Assembly (NCBI GenBank): GCA_910577845.1
Contig: CAJTNA010000001.1
Coordinates: forward strand, 1 to 64,000
Source of the DNA: an uncultured Christensenella sp.
GTDB taxonomy: Bacteria > Bacillota > Clostridia > Christensenellales > UBA3700
Direction of reading: 5' to 3'
DNA length: 64,000 nt
Shown here: positions 37,709 to 47,404 of the stretch, in pieces
How the letters are laid out: each line of letters starts with the position of its first letter
How positions within the stretch are numbered: position 1 is the first letter of the stretch
Notes under the pieces: generated by a model
What the model saw: only the letters and a program-made list of their open reading frames with translations
The model's database searches: none
What the model was told of the DNA's origin: nothing
Translations under genes and position numbers: made by a program

Positions 37709-37780
37709 TTATCGCATAATATCAATAACCTCTACGCCAATGAATAAAATTACTAGAATTATAAGTAATATAAATTTCAT
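37709..37780 (-). CDS. 23-residue single-helix membrane micropeptide
   Basis: A 24-codon frame including the stop. The product begins MKFILLIILVILFIGVEVID and is almost entirely one transmembrane helix with a charged C-terminus. It starts 4 nt after the stop of the Met/Asn-rich gene on the same strand and has no RBS of its own, so it would depend on translational coupling. Membrane micropeptides of this sort are common but rarely annotated. The evidence is the frame, the hydrophobic pattern and tight spacing, so confidence is limited. Confidence 0.45.
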   Translation of the reverse strand: MKFILLIILVILFIGVEVIDIMR

Positions 37781-37784
37781 AGTT

Positions 37785-38087
37785 TTATAAAATATTTTCG
37801 GAATTTTTGATAATATGATACAATTCCAAATTTACATTGTTATTGCTTGAAACTTTGTTTACATAGGTATTTTTTCCAATAGGCGGATTGTTTGAATTAT
37901 TGTTATTGCTGTTCATCATTTGCATAAGTCCAGCAAGCATATTACCGCTACTGCCACCAAACATATTCATAAGTGAATTCATTTGATTATTTTGATTTTC
38001 GTCATTATTTTGTTGGTTGCCACTAAACATATTACTTATTCCGCCACTTGCACCAAACATATTCATTAACATTTGAGGGTCAAACAT
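37785..38087 (-). CDS. Met/Asn/Gly-rich small protein of unknown function
   Basis: A 100-residue low-complexity protein with two imperfect copies of LMNMFG[A/G]S[G/S]G separated by an Asn/Gln tract, then an Asn-rich stretch and a more ordinary C-terminal 35 residues. No signal peptide or known domain is visible. The RBS on the minus strand (AGGAGG) is strong. It diverges from the gene at 38157, with only 69 bp between them, and that neighbour also carries an Asn-rich segment and the phrase NPQM, so the two may be functionally linked. I cannot name a function. Confidence 0.7.
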   Translation of the reverse strand: MFDPQMLMNMFGASGGISNMFSGNQQNNDENQNNQMNSLMNMFGGSSGNMLAGLMQMMNSNNNNSNNPPIGKNTYVNKVSSNNNVNLELYHIIKNSENIL

Positions 38088-38156
38088 AAATACCTCCTAT
38101 TTTATCACAATATAATATATGCTAACATATAATAGTTAGTGATTAAAGGAGGGGTT
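38088..38156. promoter_or_regulatory. Divergent promoter region for the Met/Asn-rich gene pair
   Basis: This 69-bp spacer contains both RBSs and two TATAAT-like hexamers (near 38110 and 38128), one usable on each strand. The two genes are therefore likely to be coexpressed from overlapping promoters. Exact -35 boxes were not resolved. Confidence 0.45.
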
Positions 38157-38468
38157 ATGAGTAAAAATATTAGAAATTTTAAAGGCTATAACAACAATTC
38201 AAATAATAAAAATTACAATAATTGCAATACTGGAACTAACAACTGCAATAAAAGCGATGTTGAAAAAGATGTTCAAAGTCAATTTAATAAGTATAGTGGA
38301 TATTCTGAAAATCAATTGATTGAGGAGTTTTATAAAGAGGTATACAAACAACAACAGCTTGGTAATCTTAATCCGCAAATGTTGCAAAATTTTTATAATA
38401 TGATGTCACCTAATATGACACCAGCTCAAAAGAAAAAGATGAAAGACTTAATTGACAGCGTAAAATAA
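38157..38468 (+). CDS. Small Asn-rich protein with conserved-looking C-terminal helical domain
   Basis: A 103-residue protein. The first 40 residues are Asn-rich with two Cys (NYNNCNTGTNNCNKSD). Residues of about 45-103 look like a folded helical unit (YSGYSENQLIEEFYKEVYKQ and a C-terminal MTPAQKKKMKDLIDSVK), a pattern I associate with small uncharacterised Clostridial proteins. ATG at 38157 is set by AAAGGAGGGG just upstream; the ATG at 38139 is upstream of that RBS. A perfect terminator lies 55 bp after the stop. Confidence 0.75.
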   Translation: MSKNIRNFKGYNNNSNNKNYNNCNTGTNNCNKSDVEKDVQSQFNKYSGYSENQLIEEFYKEVYKQQQLGNLNPQMLQNFYNMMSPNMTPAQKKKMKDLIDSVK

Positions 38469-38523
38469 ACTGCAAAATTAGTAAAAATTGGAGTTGGTAT
38501 TAATTAGTTTAATATGTGCTTTA

Positions 38524-38562
38524 TCTCACAAGTCACAATAGTGATTTGTGAGATTTTTTTTT
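38524..38562 (+). terminator. Intrinsic terminator upstream of smc
   Basis: A 13-bp stem (38524-38536 with 38541-38553, one wobble), loop AATA and nine T residues. Confidence 0.92.
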
Positions 38563-38609
38563 ACTATTTCTTATAATTTTTATTATTTATAATATTTTAT
38601 TATTTTTAA

Positions 38610-38638
38610 TTTACAATTTAATAAAAATATGATAAAAT
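38610..38638 (+). promoter_or_regulatory. Promoter of smc
   Basis: A -35 box TTTACA (38610-38615), 17-bp spacer and -10 TAAAAT (38633-38638), 75 bp upstream of the start codon. Confidence 0.55.
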
Positions 38639-38712
38639 ATCAATATTATTATTGTGGTAAATTTTGCTATTATCACGATAATTTGCAGTAGACATAAGGT
38701 GAGGTATTAACA

Positions 38713-41700
38713 TTGAACTTCAAAAGATTAGAGCTTTATGGATTTAAATCTTTCGCAGATAGAACTGTCATTGAATTTAATGATGGTCTAACTGGCATTG
38801 TAGGACCTAACGGAAGTGGTAAGAGTAACTTTTCTGATGCGATTAAGTGGGTGCTTGGTGAAACATCTGCTAAACAATTGCGTGGTAAAAGTATGCAAGA
38901 TGTTATTTTCGTAGGTACTCAAAGACGTTCGCAAATGAGTTATTGCGAGGTTACTTTAGTATTTGATAATACAAATCAAAAGATATTTAAAAATCTTGCT
39001 TTTGATGAGGTTAGCTTTACAAGAAAGTTATATCGTTCAGGTGAGAGTGAGTATCTTTTAAATGGTACTAACATTTTGTTTAAAAATTTAAGGGATATTA
39101 TTCGTGATACTGGTCTTGGTAAAGATGGATACAGCATTATTGGACAAGGTCGAGTTGCGGAGATTATCAACTCTAAACCAGAAAATAGAAGAGCAATTTT
39201 TGAGGAAGCTGCTGGTATCAGTAAGTACAAAAAAAGAAAGGACGATGCAGAGGATAGACTTGAAAAAACACGTGACCATTTGGAAAGATTGCAAGATATT
39301 TTGCAAGAAATTGAACGCCAATTGACACCATTAAAAAAGAAAGCGGAAAATGCTAAAAAATATCAAGAGTTGTATGAGAGTCAAAAGCAATTAGATGTTA
39401 ACCATTTTATTTATGCTTATGAAAACAACGATATTGAAATAGAAAAAATTCAAACCTTAATAAAAGGTATTTCAGAGGAAATTGAGTTATTAAATAGCAA
39501 GATAAAAGAAAATGACGACTTATATCTTTTAAATTCTAAAACGATTGATAAAATTGATGCAGATTTAGACGAATATAAAGATTTAAGAACAAAAATCTTG
39601 GTAGCGAACCAAAAGAAACTTGGTGAGGGAGAAACTTTACAAGAAAGACTTAGTTACGGAAAAAAAGAAGAACAAAATTTGATTGCGGATATTGAAAAGT
39701 ACAATCAAAAAATTGTTGATTGTGAAGAGCTAATAGCTAAGCTTTTGGAAAAGCAAAATGAAATTCAAAATGATTTTGATATTTTAAAGAGTGAAATTGA
39801 TAATAAAGAGAGCGAGTTATTAAAACTTACTGACGAGATAACAAGCAGAAATGCTGAATTTGAAAAGTCAGAGCTTGAAAGATATGCTGCGATTGAAAAA
39901 TTAGGCGATGTTAATATAGACTATACAAAATTGCAAGCTGATTATGACTATTTATCAAAAGACAAGCAAGAACAAGAGGCGGAAATCGAAACCATTAAAA
40001 AAGTTATTGAGGAAACCGAGGCAGAAAAACAAAGTTTGGAAGCAGAGAAAAATGTAATTTTAACAGATAGAAATAATATTTATCGTGAAGTAACCGAGTG
40101 TAAAAAGAAACTTACTGAAAACAATCAAAAGTTGAGTTTGCTTGAGGGTAATATTACAGCGTTAAAAGGTTCAGTTGCATCATATGAAATGCAAAAAACC
40201 GTTTACATACGTTCAAAAGACCAATACGAAAATTATCAAATGGCTGTTAAGAGAATTATGCAACACACTAAGCAAGACAGAGTGCTTGATAGCAAAATTT
40301 TAGGTGTTGTAGCTGAACTAATCAAAGTTCCAGCAGATTATGAAATTGCCATTGAGGTATCACTTGGCGGTGCATTGCAAAACATTGTAACTGCTAATAC
40401 AGATGATGTAAAATATTGTATAGAAGTATTAAAGCGTAATAAAATGGGTAGCATTACATTCTTGCCTATAAATTCTTTACGTGCAAGGCTTTTGACTGCG
40501 GAGCAATCAAATGCTTTGAAAGAAAAAGGCGTACTTGGACTTGCTTGCGATTTGATTGAGTATGACAAGGCTTATGATAGTGTTTTCAAAAACTTGTTGG
40601 GTTCAACAATTGTTTGCGATACCTATGATAATGCAAATTTGATATCAAAAAAATATAATCGTTCAATTAGAATTGTTACACTTGAGGGTGAAATATTTAA
40701 TCCGCAAGGCTCAATAACTGGTGGTAGTTCAAGGAAACACGATGCTGTTAGCATTTTAGGCCGTGAGCGTGAGTTTGAAAATATTTGTAAAAACTACGAT
40801 AATGCCACCTTACAACTTAAAAAAGCTACTGAAAACCACGGAACTTTATCCAGTGATGTTGCAAAACTTAACTTTTTGATAAGTAATTTAAATCAGCAAT
40901 TGATTGATAAGGAAGTATCTTTAAATACTGCAACTTCAAGAGTTGATTTGATTTCCGATACTTTGGATAAGTATATAGATGATTTAAAAGCTAAAAGAGA
41001 AAACTACGATAACTTATGTGACAAGCTTACTATCGTTGAAACTAAGCTTATGGGTGCTGGTAAATTAAAGACAGATATTAGCAGTCAAAAGAGCGACTAT
41101 GAGGATAGAAAAGCAAAATCAAAAGAAAAAATTGATAAAATGATGGAAGAAAGAACAGCTTTATCAAATAATCTTGCTGTTTTGAAGGGTAATTTGTCCG
41201 AAATTGCTAATAAATTAACTATATTTGAAAATGACTTAAATCACCAAAAGGAACAAAAAGATGAGGCAAACATTGATAGTATTGAGGCTAAGAGCAATTT
41301 AGAAAAAGTTAGAAAATTGATTATTGATACAGAAAATCAAATAAATAACGCAGTATTGTCTGAAGCGGATAAAGCAAAAGTTGACGAAATTGATGGAAAA
41401 ATTACGGAACTTACAAAACAAAAGAATTTGCTTACTGAGTCCAATAAGAGCATTTTGATTGAAAAAGACCATAACAATCAATCATTACAAGCTTCTATCG
41501 CAAAGAAAATTAAAGAGGAAGGTAATATTGAAAAGTTAAATGTCCAATTTGAAAGTTTGACAAACAGAATCAAAGAGGAATATGAGCTAGAGTATGAAAC
41601 AGCATTGCCTTTCAAAATGGAAGAATACAATGATAGCGAAAGCTTGCAAAGACTTAGTCAAATTAAGCGTGCAATTACAAATCTGGGTGAAATCAGTCCA

Positions 41701-42306
41701 AGTTCTATACTGGAATTTGAGGAATTAAACCAAAGATATACAACTATGAATACTGAAAAGTTAGATTTGGAAAAGGCACAAAGCGATTTGCTTGCTATTG
41801 TTCGTGACCTAAGCCGTGAAATGCAAGATATCTTTGATGCAGAATTCTCTAAGATTGCAAAGAATTTTGAGATTACGTTTAAAGAGATATTTGGCGGTGG
41901 TAGTGGTAAACTTATGCTTGACCCTAATGCAGAAGACCCACTTACAGCTGGTGTAGAAATCGTTGCAATGTTGCCAGGTAAAAAGACAAAAAACCTTTCT
42001 GCATTGAGTGGTGGAGAGATGGCACTTACTGCAATTGCAATTTTGTTCTCAATATTAAAAACAAAACCAATGCCATTCTGTTTGCTTGACGAAATTGAGG
42101 CGGCACTTGATGATGCAAACGTAGCTTTGTTTGCTAAATATTTGAAAAAATTTGTTGGTAACACTCAATTTATTGTTATCACTCACAGAAAACCAACAAT
42201 GGAACAAGCCGATAGATTATTTGGTGTAACAATGGAAGAGCGTGGTGTATCTAAGGTTGTATCAGTTGAGCTTGCTGAAGCAATGAAAAATGTTAGCGAA
42301 GATTAA
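38713..42306 (+). CDS. smc: Chromosome segregation ATPase SMC
   Basis: A 1197-residue condensin subunit. The N-terminal head has Walker A GPNGSGKSN (31-39), followed by a long coiled coil (about 165-500), the hinge (about 510-670; VSLGGALQNIVT, GSITGGSSRKHDA) and a second coiled coil. The C-terminal head has the ABC signature LSGGEMALTAIAILFSIL and Walker B PFCLLDEIEAALDD. SMC dimers load at origins and extrude DNA loops with ScpA and ScpB, both encoded later in this window. It starts at TTG with AGGTGAGG upstream. rnc, often upstream in Firmicutes, is absent. ftsY follows after 213 bp. Confidence 0.98.
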   Translation: MNFKRLELYGFKSFADRTVIEFNDGLTGIVGPNGSGKSNFSDAIKWVLGETSAKQLRGKSMQDVIFVGTQRRSQMSYCEVTLVFDNTNQKIFKNLAFDEVSFTRKLYRSGESEYLLNGTNILFKNLRDIIRDTGLGKDGYSIIGQGRVAEIINSKPENRRAIFEEAAGISKYKKRKDDAEDRLEKTRDHLERLQDILQEIERQLTPLKKKAENAKKYQELYESQKQLDVNHFIYAYENNDIEIEKIQTLIKGISEEIELLNSKIKENDDLYLLNSKTIDKIDADLDEYKDLRTKILVANQKKLGEGETLQERLSYGKKEEQNLIADIEKYNQKIVDCEELIAKLLEKQNEIQNDFDILKSEIDNKESELLKLTDEITSRNAEFEKSELERYAAIEKLGDVNIDYTKLQADYDYLSKDKQEQEAEIETIKKVIEETEAEKQSLEAEKNVILTDRNNIYREVTECKKKLTENNQKLSLLEGNITALKGSVASYEMQKTVYIRSKDQYENYQMAVKRIMQHTKQDRVLDSKILGVVAELIKVPADYEIAIEVSLGGALQNIVTANTDDVKYCIEVLKRNKMGSITFLPINSLRARLLTAEQSNALKEKGVLGLACDLIEYDKAYDSVFKNLLGSTIVCDTYDNANLISKKYNRSIRIVTLEGEIFNPQGSITGGSSRKHDAVSILGREREFENICKNYDNATLQLKKATENHGTLSSDVAKLNFLISNLNQQLIDKEVSLNTATSRVDLISDTLDKYIDDLKAKRENYDNLCDKLTIVETKLMGAGKLKTDISSQKSDYEDRKAKSKEKIDKMMEERTALSNNLAVLKGNLSEIANKLTIFENDLNHQKEQKDEANIDSIEAKSNLEKVRKLIIDTENQINNAVLSEADKAKVDEIDGKITELTKQKNLLTESNKSILIEKDHNNQSLQASIAKKIKEEGNIEKLNVQFESLTNRIKEEYELEYETALPFKMEEYNDSESLQRLSQIKRAITNLGEISPSSILEFEELNQRYTTMNTEKLDLEKAQSDLLAIVRDLSREMQDIFDAEFSKIAKNFEITFKEIFGGGSGKLMLDPNAEDPLTAGVEIVAMLPGKKTKNLSALSGGEMALTAIAILFSILKTKPMPFCLLDEIEAALDDANVALFAKYLKKFVGNTQFIVITHRKPTMEQADRLFGVTMEERGVSKVVSVELAEAMKNVSED

Positions 42307-42519
42307 TAATAAATTGATTATTTAAATAAAATAGCTTTTGAAATACTATAAGTAATGTTAAGCTGGGATAAAAATTAGAAAAAAGTAATAATACATTATT
42401 TGTTGGAGTACATTTTAAAATTTAAATACAATTGTTTTATTTTTGGTATAACTATAATTTATTTAATTATAAATTTAAAAATTTATACTGCGTTTAAAGC
42501 ATAGTTTGATAGGAGTAAT

Positions 42520-43416
42520 ATGGGAATTTTTAATAAAATCAGTAACGGACTTAAGAAAACAAAAGAAAATTTTAGTAGAAAAATATATGAATTGTTTAAA
42601 GGACGTGCCATTGACGATGATTTTTATGATGAGCTGGAAATGGCTTTAATAAGTGCAGATGTTGGTGTTACTGCAACTGAATTAATTATTGAAAAGCTTA
42701 AAGATGAATGTTATGCTAAAAGGCTAACAGATACTTCCAGTGCTAAAGATATTTTAAAAGAAATTATGGTTAGTGAAATTGACTATGAAATTCCAGAATA
42801 TGAATATCCGCTTGTAATTTTGGTTGCGGGTGTTAATGGTGTTGGTAAAACTACTGCTATCGGAAAGCTTGCTAAATACTTTAAACAAGAGGGCAAATCT
42901 GTTGTTTTGGCGGCTGCAGATACTTTTCGTGCTGCTGCAAGTGACCAATTAACCGTTTGGGCGGAAAGAGCTGGTGTAAGAATTGTTAAACAAAGTGAAG
43001 GTAGTGACCCTGCTGCAGTAGTATTTGATGCTGTAAATAGTGCAAAAGCAAGGAAGGACGATGTTGTTTTGATTGATACAGCTGGAAGATTGCACAATAA
43101 AAAGAATTTAATGAATGAGTTAAACAAAATTCACAAAGTTGTGGATAGGGAGTATCCTAACTGTGATTACAGAACTTATATTGTGCTTGATGCTACTACT
43201 GGTCAAAATGCCGTTGCTCAAGTAGAAACTTTTGGCGAGATTTTTGATATAGATGGAATTATCCTTAATAAACTAGATGGAACAGCAAAAGGTGGCGTAG
43301 TATTTGCAATTAGTAGTGAGCAAGAAATTCCAGTATGTTTTGTTGGTGTTGGTGAGAAAATTGACGATTTAATTAAATTTAATGCTACAGATTTTATCAA
43401 TGAATTGATTGATTAA
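42520..43416 (+). CDS. ftsY: Signal recognition particle receptor FtsY
   Basis: A 298-residue SRP GTPase that receives ribosome-SRP complexes at the membrane. The N domain (about 1-95) is followed by the G domain with G1 GVNGVGKTT (104-112), G2 region DTFRAAASDQL, G3 DTAGRLHNK, G4 near LNKLDGTAKGG and the closing GVGEKIDDLIKF. The acidic A domain is essentially missing, as in many Firmicutes. RBS AGGAG. The smc-ftsY order is conserved in Gram-positive bacteria. Confidence 0.97.
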   Translation: MGIFNKISNGLKKTKENFSRKIYELFKGRAIDDDFYDELEMALISADVGVTATELIIEKLKDECYAKRLTDTSSAKDILKEIMVSEIDYEIPEYEYPLVILVAGVNGVGKTTAIGKLAKYFKQEGKSVVLAAADTFRAAASDQLTVWAERAGVRIVKQSEGSDPAAVVFDAVNSAKARKDDVVLIDTAGRLHNKKNLMNELNKIHKVVDREYPNCDYRTYIVLDATTGQNAVAQVETFGEIFDIDGIILNKLDGTAKGGVVFAISSEQEIPVCFVGVGEKIDDLIKFNATDFINELID

Positions 43417-43560
43417 TAAATATTAATAAATTTTATTGTAGACATTGTTTTTTATAGCAATAGAAAAATTTAGATAATAAATACTAATAAAAAACAAATT
43501 AAATACAAATTATAGCTAATAAATTAAAAAATAAAGAAAATAGCTAATCAAGGATAGAAT

Positions 43561-44886
43561 ATGAATTATAGAGAAAGTATGAAACCGAATAATGACGGCG
43601 AATTGGTAATTGGTGGGGTAAAGGCTAGTGATTTAAGCAAAAAATATGGTACACCGCTTTATGTAATGGATGTTGCCTTTATCAAGTCAGTTTGCAAGGC
43701 TTTTAAGTATACAATTAATAAATGTTATGAGGGATTTGGTGCAGTTGCTTTTGCTTCCAAAGCATTTAGTTGTAAAGCAATCTATGCAATAATGAAAAAG
43801 CTTGATATGAATATTGATGTTGTATCTAGTGGTGAAATATATACTGCAATTAGCAGTGGTTTTGATATTTCAAAAGCATATTTTCACGGCAATAATAAGT
43901 TGATTTCTGAGCTTGAATTTGCCGTAGCTAACAAAATTGGTGTTGTTGTTATTGACAATATTGAGGAGATTGATTTACTTGATAATATTTGTAAGAAAAA
44001 TGGTGTTGTGCAAAAAGTAAATATCCGTACTAATCCAGGAGTTGAAGCACATACACATTCTTATATACAAACTGCAAAAATTGATTCTAAATTTGGTTTT
44101 TCTATTGAAAATGGCGATGCAATGCAAGCAATTTTAAAGATTTTGCAATGTAAAAACTTAAGCTTAAATGGTGTAAACTGCCATATTGGTTCACAAATTT
44201 TTGATTGTAATGCTTTTAGGCTTGCCGTTGATGTTATGACAGATTTTATACTAGAAATATCAAAGCAAACAGGTTATAATGTGCCAGAGCTTAATATGGG
44301 TGGTGGTTTTGGAGTGCATTATACCAAAAATGACCCAAAATACACATTGGAAGATTATTGTAATTATATCAATATAATTGCTTTGGCATTAAAAGATGCG
44401 ATTGCAAGTAAAGGCATACACAAGCCAAGGCTTGTAGTAGAACCTGGTAGGTCAATTGTAGGTGAAAGTGGAATTACTTTATATTCTGTTGGCAATATTA
44501 GAGATATAAAAGGAATTAAAAAATACATTTGCATTGATGGCGGAATGTTTGATAACATTAGACCAGCATTGTATCAAGCGGAATATGAGGCAGTTATTGC
44601 TACAAAATGTAATGCTCCAGCAGAGGAAACTGTAAGCATAGCTGGTAAATGCTGTGAGAGTGGTGATATAATTATTGATAAGATTAATATGCCTAAAGCA
44701 AAACGTGGTGACTTAATTGCTGTATTTACAACTGGTGCTTATGGCTATAGTATGGCAAGCAATTATAATAGAAATGCTATCCCTCCAGTGGTTATGGTAG
44801 AAAATGGAAAAAGCGATTATGCAGTAAAACCTCAAACTTTTGAGGATATTGTAAGAAATGATAATATTCCAGATTTTCTAAAGTAA
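43561..44886 (+). CDS. lysA: Diaminopimelate decarboxylase LysA
   Basis: A 441-residue PLP enzyme of the alanine racemase fold that converts meso-diaminopimelate to L-lysine. The PLP lysine is in AFASKAFSCKA (Lys67). Other landmarks are HGNNKLISELEFA, NCHIGSQIFD, the GGGFGVHY phosphate loop, EPGRSIVGESG and the C-terminal active-site CCESGDII. Meso-DAP is also the substrate of the MurE in this window, so the enzyme competes with wall synthesis for it. RBS AAGGA. I see no lysine riboswitch in the 144-bp upstream gap. Confidence 0.95.
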   Translation: MNYRESMKPNNDGELVIGGVKASDLSKKYGTPLYVMDVAFIKSVCKAFKYTINKCYEGFGAVAFASKAFSCKAIYAIMKKLDMNIDVVSSGEIYTAISSGFDISKAYFHGNNKLISELEFAVANKIGVVVIDNIEEIDLLDNICKKNGVVQKVNIRTNPGVEAHTHSYIQTAKIDSKFGFSIENGDAMQAILKILQCKNLSLNGVNCHIGSQIFDCNAFRLAVDVMTDFILEISKQTGYNVPELNMGGGFGVHYTKNDPKYTLEDYCNYINIIALALKDAIASKGIHKPRLVVEPGRSIVGESGITLYSVGNIRDIKGIKKYICIDGGMFDNIRPALYQAEYEAVIATKCNAPAEETVSIAGKCCESGDIIIDKINMPKAKRGDLIAVFTTGAYGYSMASNYNRNAIPPVVMVENGKSDYAVKPQTFEDIVRNDNIPDFLK

Positions 44887-44920
44887 AATATATTAATAAA
44901 TTGTAGCTTAAGGAATTAGT

Positions 44921-45646
44921 ATGTTAAATATTTTATTTGATTATAGTTTAACTGTTCAAGATAAATTTATAATAGCGGTTGCATTTTTGTTTGCAATGGT
45001 TATTGCGTTTGCTATGCACGAGTATGCACACGGCTTAGTTGCCTACTGGAATGGTGACCTTACAGCTAAAAATTGTGGAAGATTAACTATTAACCCGTTA
45101 AAGCATTTGGATATTATGGGTACTTTGCTTTTAATATTTGTTGGCTTTGGTTGGGCAAAACCAGTTCCAGTTAATCCAAATAATTTTAATAACCAAAAGC
45201 GTGGTATTTTTACAGTATCTATCGCTGGTGTAACTACAAATTTAATATTAGCAATTGTGAACTTTATATTTATAATAATTACAGTGGTTATTGTAAATGC
45301 AGTTGGAAGCATTGTAGGAATTGGGCTTATCGTATATAAATTGTTTTTTAATTTCTTTTTATATGGTGTAGCAATTAACTTGACATTAATGGCATTCAAT
45401 TTGATACCAATTTATCCATTAGATGGCTTTCACGTTGTAGAAGCATTTACAAAATACGATAATAAATATTGTGTATTTATGAGACATTATGGCTCAATGA
45501 TACTTTTTGCATTGCTAATTATCAGTAATTTTGCATCAAGATTTGGTGGAATATTACAATATTTTGATATTATTGGATTGTTTGTAAATACAATTACTAA
45601 TGGTATAGAAAGCCTAATGATGCTGATTATGGGAGCAATATTTTAG
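44921..45646 (+). CDS. Site-2 protease family (M50) membrane metalloprotease
   Basis: A 241-residue intramembrane protease-like protein with five or six helices. The zinc site is formed by HEYAH (residues 33-37) in the first core helix and the Asp of NLIPIYPLDGFHV (Asp168). It lacks PDZ and CBS domains, so it is the short form related to Bacillus YwhC-type proteins rather than RseP or SpoIVFB. The substrate is unknown. RBS AAGGA. It sits between lysA and scpA, an arrangement seen in other Clostridia. Confidence 0.9.
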   Translation: MLNILFDYSLTVQDKFIIAVAFLFAMVIAFAMHEYAHGLVAYWNGDLTAKNCGRLTINPLKHLDIMGTLLLIFVGFGWAKPVPVNPNNFNNQKRGIFTVSIAGVTTNLILAIVNFIFIIITVVIVNAVGSIVGIGLIVYKLFFNFFLYGVAINLTLMAFNLIPIYPLDGFHVVEAFTKYDNKYCVFMRHYGSMILFALLIISNFASRFGGILQYFDIIGLFVNTITNGIESLMMLIMGAIF

Positions 45647-45672
45647 TTTAAAGTTATAAATTTTTTTAATGT

Positions 45673-46518
45673 ATGAGTATGGATAACAATATAAATTTTG
45701 ACAATCACCCTAGTTCGGACATTATCTTTCACTTAGACGATTTTGACGGACCTATAGAATTGTTAGTACATTTAGCTAGGATAAATGGACTTGATATTTA
45801 TACGCTTAAAATCAGCCAAATTACTGACCAATATCTTGCATTTGTAGATAGCATTGATGTAAACGATTTAGATAGAGCAACTGACTTTTTATTAATGGCA
45901 GCTACATTATTAGAAATCAAAGCAAGAGCATTGTTGCCACGTGAGGAAGAGGAAATTGAAATTGACGAAGAAATTATCAGTGAGGAAGAAGAGATTCAAC
46001 GTAGAATGATAGAGTATCAGCTACTACAAGAAAAAGCAAAAGAAATAAAAAATACTGAAACTCTAAACAGATTTTATCGTGAACCAGTCTTTTCAGATAA
46101 AGATGCAAGAGTAACTATAAAAGGTTTTAATCTTGAAAAACTTATGGAAGCATATGCAAAAGTTTTGTTCAACTATACAAAAGAAGAAGAGATTATTGAT
46201 GTAAAAAAGATTGAACGTGACGAGTATACAGTAGCAAGACAGCTTAGATACCTAGTTGACGAATTGATTGAGAAAAAAGAAATAAGTTTTTTCAGTATAT
46301 TTGATGAGGTAGTTACAAGGTCGGAAATAATAAATACATTCTTGGCACTATTACAGCTTGTAAGTAAGCAGTTTGCTTGTATTATGCAAGAAGATGCTGA
46401 TAGTGATATTATGATTGGCATTAATAGCGAATGTGACCCAGAGGTATTTGACTATACAATCTTAGCTATGGCTAGCGAGGAGGACAATTTTGATGGACAA
46501 TCTGACACAAATTCTTGA
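45673..46518 (+). CDS. scpA: Segregation and condensation protein A (kleisin)
   Basis: A 281-residue kleisin that bridges the SMC heads. The N-terminal SMC-neck-binding domain is evident (FHLDDFDGPIELLVHLARI, ISQITDQYLAFVDSI, ATDFLLMAATLLEIKARALL). An acidic linker follows (EEEEIEIDEEIISEEEEIQ), and the C-terminal winged helix contacts the SMC cap. No clear RBS precedes either candidate ATG (45673 or 45679), so the exact start is uncertain by two codons. The end overlaps scpB by 26 nt. Confidence 0.94.
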   Translation: MSMDNNINFDNHPSSDIIFHLDDFDGPIELLVHLARINGLDIYTLKISQITDQYLAFVDSIDVNDLDRATDFLLMAATLLEIKARALLPREEEEIEIDEEIISEEEEIQRRMIEYQLLQEKAKEIKNTETLNRFYREPVFSDKDARVTIKGFNLEKLMEAYAKVLFNYTKEEEIIDVKKIERDEYTVARQLRYLVDELIEKKEISFFSIFDEVVTRSEIINTFLALLQLVSKQFACIMQEDADSDIMIGINSECDPEVFDYTILAMASEEDNFDGQSDTNS

Positions 46519-47239
46519 GGCAATATTATTTGCATCGGGTAGTAGTAGAAAAAAAGCAGATATATTGGCATTATTGCCAGATGTTAAAAAAGTACAATTT
46601 GATAAGAGTATAGAAGAGTTAAAAGCAAAATATTCTGGTGAAAGTGGAGTATTATTGTTAGATTTTAATGGTAAATTACAATTTTCTACTAACACAAATT
46701 ATGGTGAAATTGTTGCTGAAGTTCTAACGCCACTTAAGGAAAAGGAATTATCTAAAACTTTGTTAGAGGTGCTTGCAATCATTGCATATAAACAACCAAT
46801 AACTAGGATAGAGATTGAAAAAATCAAATCTGCCTCAGCTGACTATGCAATAGGTTTACTTTTAAAAGTGCATTTGATAGAGGTTGTTGGAAGAAAAGAT
46901 GCCGTAGGACGCCCCGTATTGTATGGTACTACTGACGAATTTTTGAAAAAATTCCAATTGTCCGAAATTGCAGAATTGCCAGATTATCAAGCAGTTTTGG
47001 ATAGACTTGAGGAGCTTGGTGTATTTAATAAATCACAAACTCAATTGTATCGTGATGTTGAAATTGACGACAATGAAATTAATAATAGCTATGACGATAC
47101 AGACGAAAAACAACGACTTGAAAAATTGAAAGACATTGAAAAGGCTCTTGACGATGCAAGTATTATTGACGAAATGCTTAGTGGTGAAGACGATTTGCCA
47201 GACTTTTTAACTGGTGAAAATTTTGATGTCATTGAATAA
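46493..47239 (+). CDS. scpB: Segregation and condensation protein B
   Basis: A 248-residue partner of ScpA built of two winged-helix domains, recognisable from LTQILEAILFASGSS, LAIIAYKQPITRIEIEKIK and VGRKDAVGRPVLYGTTDEFL. The last 60 residues are an acidic low-complexity tail. An AGGAGG inside scpA lies 9 nt before ATG 46493; a TTG one codon earlier is 6 nt away and could also be used. With SMC and ScpA it forms the bacterial condensin. Confidence 0.94.
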   Translation: MDNLTQILEAILFASGSSRKKADILALLPDVKKVQFDKSIEELKAKYSGESGVLLLDFNGKLQFSTNTNYGEIVAEVLTPLKEKELSKTLLEVLAIIAYKQPITRIEIEKIKSASADYAIGLLLKVHLIEVVGRKDAVGRPVLYGTTDEFLKKFQLSEIAELPDYQAVLDRLEELGVFNKSQTQLYRDVEIDDNEINNSYDDTDEKQRLEKLKDIEKALDDASIIDEMLSGEDDLPDFLTGENFDVIE

Positions 47240-47404
47240 TTTTATAAAACACATATTGTTACTTTATTTATTAAATGTGATAAAATACTCATAGATTAAT
47301 ATAAAACTCGCTGAAAATCGGTACTAAATTTTTTAAAAACTTATTTTTGAATAACAATGTCAATTAATTTTAAATAAAAACTTGTATAATATTTACATAA
47401 AATT

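Noticed and set aside
43417..43560. Lysine riboswitch upstream of lysA
   Set aside because: The gap is only 144 bp, very AT-rich, and lacks the conserved junction and stems.
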